NCBI GenBank assembly: GCA_946482545.1
Contig: CAMLRX010000116.1
Span: 1-16,674 of the forward strand
From: an uncultured Flavihumibacter sp.
Lineage (GTDB): Bacteria > Bacteroidota > Bacteroidia > Chitinophagales > Chitinophagaceae
DNA: 16,674 bases
Direction of reading: 5' to 3'
Part shown: positions 6,961 through 14,671 of the stretch, piece by piece
Position numbering within the stretch: position 1 is the first letter of the stretch
Layout of the letters: every line of letters starts with the position of its first letter
Notes under the pieces: generated by a model
What the model was told of the DNA's origin: nothing
Databases searched by the model: none
Seen by the model: only the letters and a program-made list of their open reading frames with translations
Translations under genes and position numbers: made by a program

Positions 6961-7447
6961 GAAATCTAAGGAAGGTTAAGAGGGTTTAGAGATTATTTAA
7001 GGAAAGAGGGAATTTGTTAGACGAAGTGAGGTTTGATGTGGATTTTTGAGGAAGAGAGGGGTGGATGTATGGGCGTTTGTTTGGGAGTGAGGGGTTTAGA
7101 TGGATTTGTTGGGAGTGGGGAACCAGTTAGAATGGTTGATGGGCTTGGTGGGGAGTGGGGAGTTGATTGGGAGGCTTTGATTATTTTGTTGGGAGTTGTA
7201 GGTTTTAGAGTGGGGAGTTGGTTAGGAGTGAGGAACTGATTGGGTTTCTAATGATTAGTTGGGAGTGAGACGTTGGTTGGGGGCGAATAACTTCTTTAGA
7301 GGAAGGGTTTGTTGGGGAGAGGTGGGGCTTGTTGGGAGTGGGGAGTTGGTTGAGGAGGGCTGATGAATTCGTTTGGCGGGAGGGGTAGATTGTGTTGTTG
7401 ATGGGCTTAGTTGGGGGTGGGGAGTTTGTTAGCAGTAGTCGATGGGA
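6961..7447. repeat. Low-complexity, strand-skewed spacer of degenerate GTTGGGAGTGGGGAGTTGG-like words
   Basis: By hand count the plus strand from 6961 to 7440 contains only about 20 C in 480 bases, while G is near 45 percent in its core. Related words recur imperfectly: around 7106-7120, 7147-7164, 7186-7198, 7208-7238, 7257-7270, 7330-7349 and 7411-7430. Each is a variant of TTGTTGGGAGTGGGGAGTTGG or GTTAGGAGTGAGGAACTG. The units are not an exact tandem array and spacing varies. Small open frames across it have repeat-driven composition and no protein-like features. It separates the porP stop from the FAD oxidase start. As minus-strand RNA it would be C-rich and G-poor, with little structure. 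Confidence 0.8.
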
Positions 7448-7470
7448 GGTCCCTCGCTGCGCTCGGGATG
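7448..7470. repeat. REP-like dispersed element (CCCTCGCTGCGCTCGGGAT core)
   Basis: The stretch GGTCCCTCGCTGCGCTCGGG followed by ATG closely matches a short GC-rich motif (read the other way, CATCCCGAGCGCAGCGAGGG) that I recall as scattered between genes in many bacterial genomes, including Bacteroidota. It ends 3 bp from the porP stop codon (7474-7476). Its sequence is unlike the spacer beside it. Only one copy is in this window, so repetition is from memory rather than shown here. Confidence 0.5.
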
Positions 7471-7473
7471 GGG

Positions 7474-8601
7474 TCAAAATTTAGGGCACATACTTTGGCG
7501 GCGGTCGCCGTTGTAGGTGCTGAAGAAGCCCTGTTTTACGATGCCGAGTTCGTAGGCGCCACGGGAGCCGTTATAAGGCGCAAGGCCGGAAATTGTGGCA
7601 TCATAGCTGAAGGTAAGGCGGAGGTCGTTCCATTGGAAGCCCGCCATCGGGATCACGGCATCGGAGGATCGGTAATAGATGCCGCCGAGGAGTTGGGTGG
7701 CGCCATCGCCGGAGAGGTTGTATTGCGCATAGCCTCCAATGGTAAACTCCGAAGAATTGGCCTGCATGGTGTAATAAACGTTCGGATTCAGGATCACGAG
7801 ATCATTCATTTTGAAACTGCCGTTCAGAAATCCTATGTATCGGCGTGGGATACGGGTATCACGACCGGTTTCCGGCGTAAAGAAAGTTTCCTCCGGCCGG
7901 TTGATGTGGTGCACCGATACGCCACCGTTCAGGTAAATGTTTTCGGTGGGGAAATACGCGTAGTTCAGTCCGGCCTGCATATCGAAATAGCCCACATTGT
8001 TCCGGGCAATGACAACACTTGTTGGTATCTGGCCATCAAAAAATTTCCCGTCGAACTGGTCGGGGAAGGTGAGTTTGGTGATGTCTATTCTTTTATTGGC
8101 ATAACCCACATTAAAACCCGCACTCAGCAAACTGCTGTAGCCCAGCATCTGGTGGTACGCCACGGAGCCGTACACTTTTGTGGAAGCCAGTTGACCGGTA
8201 CCGGCCACATCCCGGAGGATCACGCCGCCCAACCCGAGCCATCCGGTTTCAAATTTATCCCGCATTACCTGTGCATCTCCGTAAACACTCATCGTTTTGT
8301 AGGGCACCTGCATTACGTTTGACCATTGGTTCCTGTAGTTCACCCCCAGTCTGTAATCCGCATCGGGCAGGAAGCCCGTATTGGCGGGGTTAGTGGTGAG
8401 GGGTGTATGGTAGAACTGGGAGAAATGAAGGTCCTGGGCCTGAAGCGCGCTTCCACTCAATAAACAAGCCACGGTATACCCTACCAGACGCCTGTTGTTT
8501 TTCACCGGCACCGGTACGGGCACAGGTTGGGATTCCCCGTTCCTGATCCAATCCAGCAATCGAGTCCAGATACTCTTCAATGATGTCATCTTCTCCCCCA
8601 T
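7474..8601 (-). CDS. PorP/SprF family type IX secretion system membrane protein
   Basis: This protein resembles the PorP/SprF family of outer-membrane beta-barrels that help the T9SS export or anchor specific cell-surface proteins. The family hallmark follows the signal peptide directly: DLHFSQFYHTPLTTNPANTG (residues 57-76), then many aromatic- and glycine-rich strands to the C-terminal MCPKF. The chosen ATG gives 375 residues but puts a 33-residue tail, including PVPVPVPV (26-33), before a standard signal peptide (KNNRRLVGYTVACLLSGSALQAQ). A GTG at 8505 would start exactly at that signal peptide and give 343 residues; I cannot decide between them. The gene begins 33 bp after the stop of the large T9SS cargo gene and should be cotranscribed with it. 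Its likely job is export of that neighbour. Confidence 0.87.
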   Translation of the reverse strand: MGEKMTSLKSIWTRLLDWIRNGESQPVPVPVPVKNNRRLVGYTVACLLSGSALQAQDLHFSQFYHTPLTTNPANTGFLPDADYRLGVNYRNQWSNVMQVPYKTMSVYGDAQVMRDKFETGWLGLGGVILRDVAGTGQLASTKVYGSVAYHQMLGYSSLLSAGFNVGYANKRIDITKLTFPDQFDGKFFDGQIPTSVVIARNNVGYFDMQAGLNYAYFPTENIYLNGGVSVHHINRPEETFFTPETGRDTRIPRRYIGFLNGSFKMNDLVILNPNVYYTMQANSSEFTIGGYAQYNLSGDGATQLLGGIYYRSSDAVIPMAGFQWNDLRLTFSYDATISGLAPYNGSRGAYELGIVKQGFFSTYNGDRRQSMCPKF

Positions 8602-8634
8602 AATCTATCTGTTTTCCGGTTTCGGTATTACCCG

Positions 8635-11600
8635 CTACCTCATTAACGTAATATCGCCCTTTTTGGTTGTTTTTGTGCCATCAAAAAATTCCACTTCCAA
8701 TGTATACACATAAACATCCATTGGCTGAATGGCGCCTTTGTAAGTGCCGTTCCAGCCCTGCCTTCTGTCGGTACTTTCAAACATGAGTTGCCCCCAGCGG
8801 TTGTAGATTCTGAAACGCATTTTCGCGATGCCGAATCCCACCACATAAACCGTATTCACGCGGGCATCTCCCTGCGGCACGAAGGCGGAGGGCACATCCA
8901 CCAGCGGGAGTACAATGGCCCTTACTTCCTGCGTAGCCGTATCCGTACATCCTCCGGCATTGTAACTGATGAGTTGAACCAGGAAAGTACCGGTTGCATT
9001 GTACTGGTGACGTACAGTAGTATCCCTTCTGATGGTGATGAGTGAATCGCCATCTCCGAACAACCATTTGTAACGTATGCCATCGGTAGAGGAACTGTTA
9101 AAGAAATCTACGGGTGTGTTCTCAATCGGTTCAACGGGACTATAACTGAAGGCCGCAGTAGGTTTCTGGAAGATGGTTATGGTTACAGATGTTTCATCTT
9201 CCAGGTTACAGGTATTCGGATCAACTGCACGGAGACGTACGGTGTAAGTTCCGGGGTTTTCATACCGTTTTGTTGGACTTACATCCGTGGAAGTGGTCCC
9301 GTCTCCAAAATCCCAGAAGAAATCCTGCCCAGCGAGTGACACATTGTTGAATACAGCATCATAAGGTGCGCATCCTGTTGGTGGCGTTTCTATCCGTGCT
9401 TCCACAACCGAACTCACCCTGATGGTAAAACGAAGTGTATCGGGGTAATTGCAGTAACGGTTATCAAGCAGAATAAGTGCTCCGTTGTAAGTTCCCGGAG
9501 AGGCATAGCTATGCGTTACGCTTGTGTTTGAAGTAGGTACAATAGCTGTACCGTCACCAAAATCCCAGGCAAACGAAGTAGGGCCGAATGGCAAACCCGT
9601 TGGCGCGAGGGAAAGGTTATCGAAACGGTAATTGAGGGCTTCACAGGGATCAAGTTTTTCGAAGTCCATGGCGAGCGAAGCCTTATTGTCACCCGCTTGT
9701 ATAGTCAGGTATGCCGTATCCCTCCCATTACAGGATTCAGGATCGATGGCGATGAGCCGCACGGTATAAGTACCTACGGTCGTATAGGTGTGCTGGGTAG
9801 TAAAAGTGGTGGTAGTTACATTGGGCGAGCCGTCACCAAAATTCCATTCGTATGTTTTCGCGTTGCGAATATTATCCCTGAAATCAACCACGAGCGGGAT
9901 ACAACCTGAGGAATCTCTTCTGCCGTTTATTGTGGCTGTTGGTGCTGCACCCACACCTGAATAATTGAAGGCGATTTTTACCATTCCCAGGTTACACCTG
10001 TCACCCCCATTTTCCGGACTCCACGACCCGGCTGTAGTGGGAAAAGGAGGCCTGGGGGCGCCGCCCGCCTCATTACAATTGGCGCAGATTGCCTGGTATA
10101 TCACGCCGTTTTCGTCGAACCTGCTGGTGCCGCCATCAACATGTTCGGTAATCCCCAGGACCTGCCCGAAAAATGAGCCATACAGCAGCGATTCCGCATT
10201 CCGCTTTATGACAATAAAATAAAAATCTCCATTATCAGTATCGCGTTGGTATGCGTCGGGGGTAACCGGAAGCCCTAAAGTGCCGAACCCGGGAGATGAA
10301 TAGCTGCCGATTTTTCCACCCCAGCCCGACACATAAACATTTTCACACCTGTCTACGAGAAATGCCGTTGGCGAAATATTAGGACCGTTTGATGTCCCGA
10401 AAGTCGTGGAATACACATACCCCGTAAGATCCGGCTGCAATTTAGAGATAAACTGCTTCCCTCCGTTTTGAGCGTATGCCGCATTCAACACCGGCCATAA
10501 GCCCGTTGTAGTGCCCATAATATAAGGAAAACCTGCCCTGTCGAATTGTATACCGAAAATAACGTCTGTGCCAGTGGTTCCGTAATAACAGAAGCGGCGC
10601 ATAGCGCTACCATCGGGTGTAATTTCAGCAACAAAGCCATCCACACCATCCGACAACTGCCCCTGCTGAACATTGGTAATCTGTCCAGAAATATCTTTGC
10701 TCTCCGTAGCGCCTGCTACAAAGATATTCCCAGTGAGCGGATTTTCAGCCAGCACAAACGCGGCATCGTTATTTACACCCCCAAACCGCGCAGCAAAAAG
10801 CATCTGCGACAAATCGGAATTGAATTTCAGCAATACAGCATCCTGAAGCCCTTGTTCCGTTGTACTAAATGCGTTGCGGGCTGGAAAATTATCAGACTGC
10901 GTACAGGAGGCCAGGTAGATATTTCCGTTTCTGTCAAGTATCACTTCACTGCGTGCGTCATCACCATAGTTTCTAGCCAGTGAAGAAGGCCCACCCCTGG
11001 ATGCCGAAACATTAACCCCGTCATCCCCCCTGCCAGCAATAATTTTTGTACCTATGGCGGCTGTTCCGTTGGCATTCAGTTTCACCACGAAAATATCCCA
11101 GCCCCCCCGCGTTCCAATTACATCTGCAGCGCTGTTCAATGGAAAATCCGGGGAGGTTGTGCGACCGGCAACTACCAAATTCCCCTGTGCATCAACCACC
11201 ATACTGTGTGGCTGATCGTTGCCGGAACCTCCTATATACGTGGAATAAATACGGTTTCTTCCCAGTGCATCCAGTTTTATAATGCCCACATCAAATCCTT
11301 CAGAGGTGGGAGAAGTCGGACCTCCCCCAAATCGGCTCTGATACGCGCCCGGAGTAGTTTCAAAATCCCCTCCCATTATTATTCCCCCTCCGTAAAAACT
11401 TCCATCCGCCCCATAAGTGGCAGTGAAGCCCCAGTTGTCGGATCCACTTCCGGAAAATGTTGAAAATACAATCGTAGGGTCTATTACCAGTGACTTTGAG
11501 CGGTCGTAAGTATCAGCTTTGAATTTCACTTCTTTCCCTTTCAGCGCATACCGCATCCCTATTTCGGCCCGGCCATTTTCACCAGTCTGGTAAGAAAGCG

Positions 11601-12228
11601 GATACAGTTCCGTTACCTCACCTACTGTAGTTTTTATTTTAAGCTGGTTCTGCTTTACCTGCATTTTTGAAACGCCTTCATATTGAAGTGTAATGTCTTC
11701 TACTTTTCCACCGGGTTTTACAATAAAATCATACTTAAGCTGCCCGCCATCTGAATAAAACCGAAGGTCTATATTTTCATAGATTTCGTTCATAGATACA
11801 GCAGTATAGGACTTGCATCCTCCGGCACTCCTTTTCACCTTGTCCCGTCCAACGTTGATGTAGTTTGAAACTGATTGAAGTGGTTTGTCACCGCGAACTT
11901 TCCGCACATCAATTTTTGCGCCCGGAAGTGCAACCTTATAAACATGGTAACGTAGCACTCCGGAGTCAACACCTGAATTTGCCTGATGTTTATGAAGGTA
12001 TTGCGACCACCGTTGTAAATCGTCGGGATTATACTGCAAGATGCTGACGCCTGATTTAGTCAGGAATACATACCCGTTTCCAGCCTGGCCCCTGAACAAA
12101 ATTTCATCTGGCCATTGGCCCTTGTTCTCAGTAAACTCAATATTCGGGAAGTGCGTATGTTGGGCTACGGCATCAGGGGTATTCCAAAAAAGTACTGCAA
12201 GCAATACTATGTAACTGAAGATTTTCAA
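8635..12228 (-). CDS. Large T9SS cell-surface protein: SBBP-type repeats, four PKD domains, gliding-motility type B C-terminal domain
   Basis: The 1197-residue protein is predicted to be exported to the surface through the T9SS. Residues 1-23 are a signal peptide. FTENKGQWPDEILFRG (32-47) opens an N-terminal domain of the kind found before beta-propeller repeats. About 250-760 holds SBBP-like repeats, e.g. YIGGSGNDQPHSMVVDAQGN (331-350). PKD domains lie near 764-844, 848-938, 942-1020 and 1023-1104, with the signatures EWNFGDG, AWDFGDG, FWDFGDG and KWLFGDG. The end (about 1110-1197) contains FRIYNRWGQLMFES and closes KKGDITLMR, which is the CHU_C / TIGR04131-type sorting domain. C715, C718 and C745 form a possible disulfide or metal site. 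The start is TTG at 12228; upstream no ATG occurs in frame before a stop. No enzymatic motif is seen, so adhesion or surface-matrix roles are more likely. Confidence 0.88.
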   Translation of the reverse strand: MKIFSYIVLLAVLFWNTPDAVAQHTHFPNIEFTENKGQWPDEILFRGQAGNGYVFLTKSGVSILQYNPDDLQRWSQYLHKHQANSGVDSGVLRYHVYKVALPGAKIDVRKVRGDKPLQSVSNYINVGRDKVKRSAGGCKSYTAVSMNEIYENIDLRFYSDGGQLKYDFIVKPGGKVEDITLQYEGVSKMQVKQNQLKIKTTVGEVTELYPLSYQTGENGRAEIGMRYALKGKEVKFKADTYDRSKSLVIDPTIVFSTFSGSGSDNWGFTATYGADGSFYGGGIIMGGDFETTPGAYQSRFGGGPTSPTSEGFDVGIIKLDALGRNRIYSTYIGGSGNDQPHSMVVDAQGNLVVAGRTTSPDFPLNSAADVIGTRGGWDIFVVKLNANGTAAIGTKIIAGRGDDGVNVSASRGGPSSLARNYGDDARSEVILDRNGNIYLASCTQSDNFPARNAFSTTEQGLQDAVLLKFNSDLSQMLFAARFGGVNNDAAFVLAENPLTGNIFVAGATESKDISGQITNVQQGQLSDGVDGFVAEITPDGSAMRRFCYYGTTGTDVIFGIQFDRAGFPYIMGTTTGLWPVLNAAYAQNGGKQFISKLQPDLTGYVYSTTFGTSNGPNISPTAFLVDRCENVYVSGWGGKIGSYSSPGFGTLGLPVTPDAYQRDTDNGDFYFIVIKRNAESLLYGSFFGQVLGITEHVDGGTSRFDENGVIYQAICANCNEAGGAPRPPFPTTAGSWSPENGGDRCNLGMVKIAFNYSGVGAAPTATINGRRDSSGCIPLVVDFRDNIRNAKTYEWNFGDGSPNVTTTTFTTQHTYTTVGTYTVRLIAIDPESCNGRDTAYLTIQAGDNKASLAMDFEKLDPCEALNYRFDNLSLAPTGLPFGPTSFAWDFGDGTAIVPTSNTSVTHSYASPGTYNGALILLDNRYCNYPDTLRFTIRVSSVVEARIETPPTGCAPYDAVFNNVSLAGQDFFWDFGDGTTSTDVSPTKRYENPGTYTVRLRAVDPNTCNLEDETSVTITIFQKPTAAFSYSPVEPIENTPVDFFNSSSTDGIRYKWLFGDGDSLITIRRDTTVRHQYNATGTFLVQLISYNAGGCTDTATQEVRAIVLPLVDVPSAFVPQGDARVNTVYVVGFGIAKMRFRIYNRWGQLMFESTDRRQGWNGTYKGAIQPMDVYVYTLEVEFFDGTKTTKKGDITLMR

Positions 12229-12272
12229 AGTTACTTTTCTACAAGTTAATAAATAGATTGCAATGTATGCAG

Positions 12273-14312
12273 CTACGATATCTTACTCCATTCGGTTTTG
12301 CCTTTCAGGGATCGCAGGTGATCTTTCACCAGCAAATTTTCGGCCGAATTCAGCTCGGGATCGGAGGCTACTATATTCTCCGCAGCAGTTTTGGCGATTT
12401 CAAGGATGGGTTTGTCGTGTACGATATCAGCCAGTTTGAAGTTCAGCGCGCCGCTCTGGCGGGTGCCTTCAATATCTCCCGGACCTCTTAATTCAAGGTC
12501 CTTTTCGGCGATCTCAAAACCGTTGTTGGTTTTGCACATGGTTGTTAACCGTTCCCTGGCGTCATTTGTTATTTTGAGCCCTGTTAAAAGTATGCAAAAA
12601 CTTTTTTCTGCACCCCTTCCCACCCGTCCTCTCAGTTGATGCAGTTGTGAAAGTCCGAATTTTTCCGCGTTTTCAATCACCATCACACTGGCGTTCGGCA
12701 CATTCACCCCCACTTCTATCACGGTGGTGCTCACCATGATCTGAGTATCATTGCGCACAAACCGTTGCATGTTGGTTTCTTTTTGTTCCGCGGGCTGTCG
12801 GCCGTGCACCATGCTGATCCAGTATTTGGGTTCGGGGAACCAGGCTTTCACATTTTCGTAGCCCTTCATCAGGTTCTCGTAATCCAGTTTATCCGATTCT
12901 TCAATCAGCGGGAAAATGATGTATGCCTGTCGGCCCTTATCAATTTCGGCACGAATGAACTGCATTACCCTGGGCCTTGCATCTTCATAACGGTGAACAG
13001 TATGCACGGGTTGCCTTCCGGGCGGAAGTTCATCCATAATACTGTAATCCAGGTCGCCGTAAGCCGTCATCGCAAGTGTTCTGGGGATAGGCGTTGCGGT
13101 CATCACCAGCACATGGGGAGGAATGGTGGCTTTCTTCCAGAGTTTCGCCCTTTGTTCCACCCCGAAGCGGTGTTGTTCATCCACCACCACCAACCCGAGG
13201 TTACTGAATTGCACCTTGTCTTCTATCAACGCGTGGGTGCCGATCAGGAATTTGGTTTCTCCCGAAAGTACCGAGGCGAGTATTTTTCTCTTTTGGGCCG
13301 CTTTCAGACTTCCGGTAAGCAAATCAACTTTCACCGGCATTTCCTTCAACAATGCTGAGAGTCCTTCGTAATGTTGGCGCGAGAGTATTTCTGTAGGCGC
13401 CATCAGGCAAGCCTGGAAACCATTATCGGCGGCGAGCAGCATGGAAAGCAGGGCCACAATGGTTTTGCCGCTGCCCACATCGCCCTGCAACAGGCGGTTC
13501 ATTTGTTTGCCCAGGGCCGTATCCTGCCTTATTTCTTTGAGTACACGCTTCTGCGCGCCCGTTAATTCGAAAGGAAGATGCTCATGGTAGAACGTATTGA
13601 ACAGCGCTCCCACTTTATCGAATACCACACCCCGTGAGAAGCGGTGCCGTTGCGATTTCACCAGGTTCAGCCGGAGCTGCGCGTAGAAGAACTCTTCAAA
13701 TTTCAACCTGCGGATGGCCGCGTCGAAATGTGCGGTGTCCACCGGGAAATGGGCGTTCCTGTACGCCAGGTAACGGGGCATCAACTGGTGTTCCTTCAAC
13801 AAAGGCTCGGGCAGGTTTTCTTTCAGTTCGGTGGCGGGCACCTTGTTCAGCAATTCAAAGCTGAGTTTGGAGATGGCGCGCCCACTCAGTCCACGGGCCT
13901 TTAGTTTCTCGGTGCTGGGATACACGGGTTCCAGGAACGATTTTCCTTCCTTCGCCGCAGGCGAAAAAACCTCCAGTTCCGGATGCACCATTTGTGGTTT
14001 CCCCATAAAGAAACCCGTCTTGCCAAATACAAGGTATTGCTGTCCCGGAACCACTGTCTTCTGTACCCAGGAGATCCCCTGGAACCAGGTTAATTCCAAT
14101 ATCCCTGTTCCATCTTTGAGGAAAGCGGTAAGGCGTTTGCCTTTCTTTTCGCCCTGGATTTGCATATCGTACAGCACGCCGGCTACCTGGATGTAGTCGG
14201 TGGCAGGCGTGATTTCCACGATCTTTTTTACCTGTGTTTTATCCACATGGCGGTAAGGAAAAAATTCCAGCAGGTCTTTAAAGGTGAACAGTTGTAGTTC
14301 TTTTTTCAGCAT
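12273..14312 (-). CDS. recG: ATP-dependent DNA helicase RecG
   Basis: RecG is a cytoplasmic superfamily 2 helicase that remodels stalled replication forks and branch-migrates Holliday junctions. From the ATG at 14312 (679 residues), the wedge/OB domain is at about 40-115. Helicase motifs follow: Walker A GDVGSGKT (277-284), DEQH (378-381), TATPIPRT (405-412), and motif VI QLRGRVGRG (559-567). The RecG-specific DLELRGPGDIEGTRQSG is at 606-622. The true N-terminus appears longer: the open frame upstream encodes NNSILATPIEYLKGVGPLRA, which matches the conserved RecG start, but that stretch has no ATG, GTG or TTG before an in-frame stop at 14438. Full length would be about 700 residues, normal for the family. 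The large surface-protein gene follows 44 bp downstream. Function is certain, start codon is not. Confidence 0.95.
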   Translation of the reverse strand: MLKKELQLFTFKDLLEFFPYRHVDKTQVKKIVEITPATDYIQVAGVLYDMQIQGEKKGKRLTAFLKDGTGILELTWFQGISWVQKTVVPGQQYLVFGKTGFFMGKPQMVHPELEVFSPAAKEGKSFLEPVYPSTEKLKARGLSGRAISKLSFELLNKVPATELKENLPEPLLKEHQLMPRYLAYRNAHFPVDTAHFDAAIRRLKFEEFFYAQLRLNLVKSQRHRFSRGVVFDKVGALFNTFYHEHLPFELTGAQKRVLKEIRQDTALGKQMNRLLQGDVGSGKTIVALLSMLLAADNGFQACLMAPTEILSRQHYEGLSALLKEMPVKVDLLTGSLKAAQKRKILASVLSGETKFLIGTHALIEDKVQFSNLGLVVVDEQHRFGVEQRAKLWKKATIPPHVLVMTATPIPRTLAMTAYGDLDYSIMDELPPGRQPVHTVHRYEDARPRVMQFIRAEIDKGRQAYIIFPLIEESDKLDYENLMKGYENVKAWFPEPKYWISMVHGRQPAEQKETNMQRFVRNDTQIMVSTTVIEVGVNVPNASVMVIENAEKFGLSQLHQLRGRVGRGAEKSFCILLTGLKITNDARERLTTMCKTNNGFEIAEKDLELRGPGDIEGTRQSGALNFKLADIVHDKPILEIAKTAAENIVASDPELNSAENLLVKDHLRSLKGKTEWSKIS

Positions 14313-14389
14313 ATCCGCACGGAGCGGACCAACACCTTTGAGGTATTCAATGGGGGTAGCTAATATGGAATTATTGCGTTCGATGGGTG

Positions 14390-14419
14390 CAAAGATAGCC
14401 TGTTCTCTTTCTTCACAAA
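14390..14419 (-). promoter_or_regulatory. recG: Bacteroidota-type promoter upstream of recG (TTTG-N18-TATCTTTG)
   Basis: On the minus strand TTTG (14419-14416) and TATCTTTG (14397-14390) are separated by 18 bases, close to the TTTG-N19-TAnnTTTG consensus known for the Bacteroidota primary sigma factor. Transcription would begin near 14380-14386, so the recG start codon should be downstream of that. This is the best promoter match I see in the window. Confidence 0.6.
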
Positions 14420-14438
14420 TCTCATTTCCAGCATATTA

Positions 14439-14671
14439 ATCATCAACTAAACAGGGAAGTTTTTGCCCAAATGGGGCGTTGGATATATTAAAATAGTATA
14501 CCAATTGATGTTTCTACATTAATTTTCAGAATTTTGCGTTTCGTATTTGTATAATTGTTAGAATATTCAGATATTGGCCCGGTTTTTAAAGTAAGTCTGC
14601 TATATGTAATCGTTTCCATCCTAGGAATTTCCCGCATCATCCGTGCCATACACTTATCAAACAAAAAGTAT
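14439..14671. other. Divergent spacer between recG and the secreted esterase gene
   Basis: This 233-bp stretch is AT-rich. It holds the region between the recG promoter and the esterase ATG. No exact TAnnTTTG box in the plus direction, no clear hairpin and no RNA gene were recognised. The esterase frame is open back to a TTG at 14555, but that extension is unlikely to be translated because it would bury the signal peptide. Confidence 0.5.

Noticed and set aside
7033..7239. 68-codon plus-strand frame rich in Gly, Val and Trp
   Set aside because: Its composition follows directly from the GT-rich repeat; no homology or signal is apparent.
6961..7447. CRISPR-like array in the repetitive spacer
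   Set aside because: Repeats are degenerate, unevenly spaced and lack unique spacers; no cas gene is present.
7205..7477. 90-codon minus-strand frame starting MTPSRAQRGTS
   Set aside because: The N-terminus is just a translation of the REP-like element and the rest is Pro/Ser/Asn-rich translation of the repeat spacer.
7411..8322. 303-codon plus-strand open frame opposite the PorP/SprF gene
   Set aside because: It lies antisense to a gene with clear family motifs, has no recognisable domain, and its first part runs through low-complexity spacer; it is a shadow frame.
8506..8634. Alternative minus-strand frame with an acidic EDDIIEEYLDSIAGLDQERG stretch between the surface-protein and porP genes
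   Set aside because: It has no start codon of its own that I can support and overlaps both neighbours; it looks like chance, though it is another reason to check this junction.
14555..14671. Upstream 39-codon extension of the esterase frame from a TTG
   Set aside because: It would place a hydrophobic non-signal segment before an intact signal peptide that begins at the ATG at 14672.
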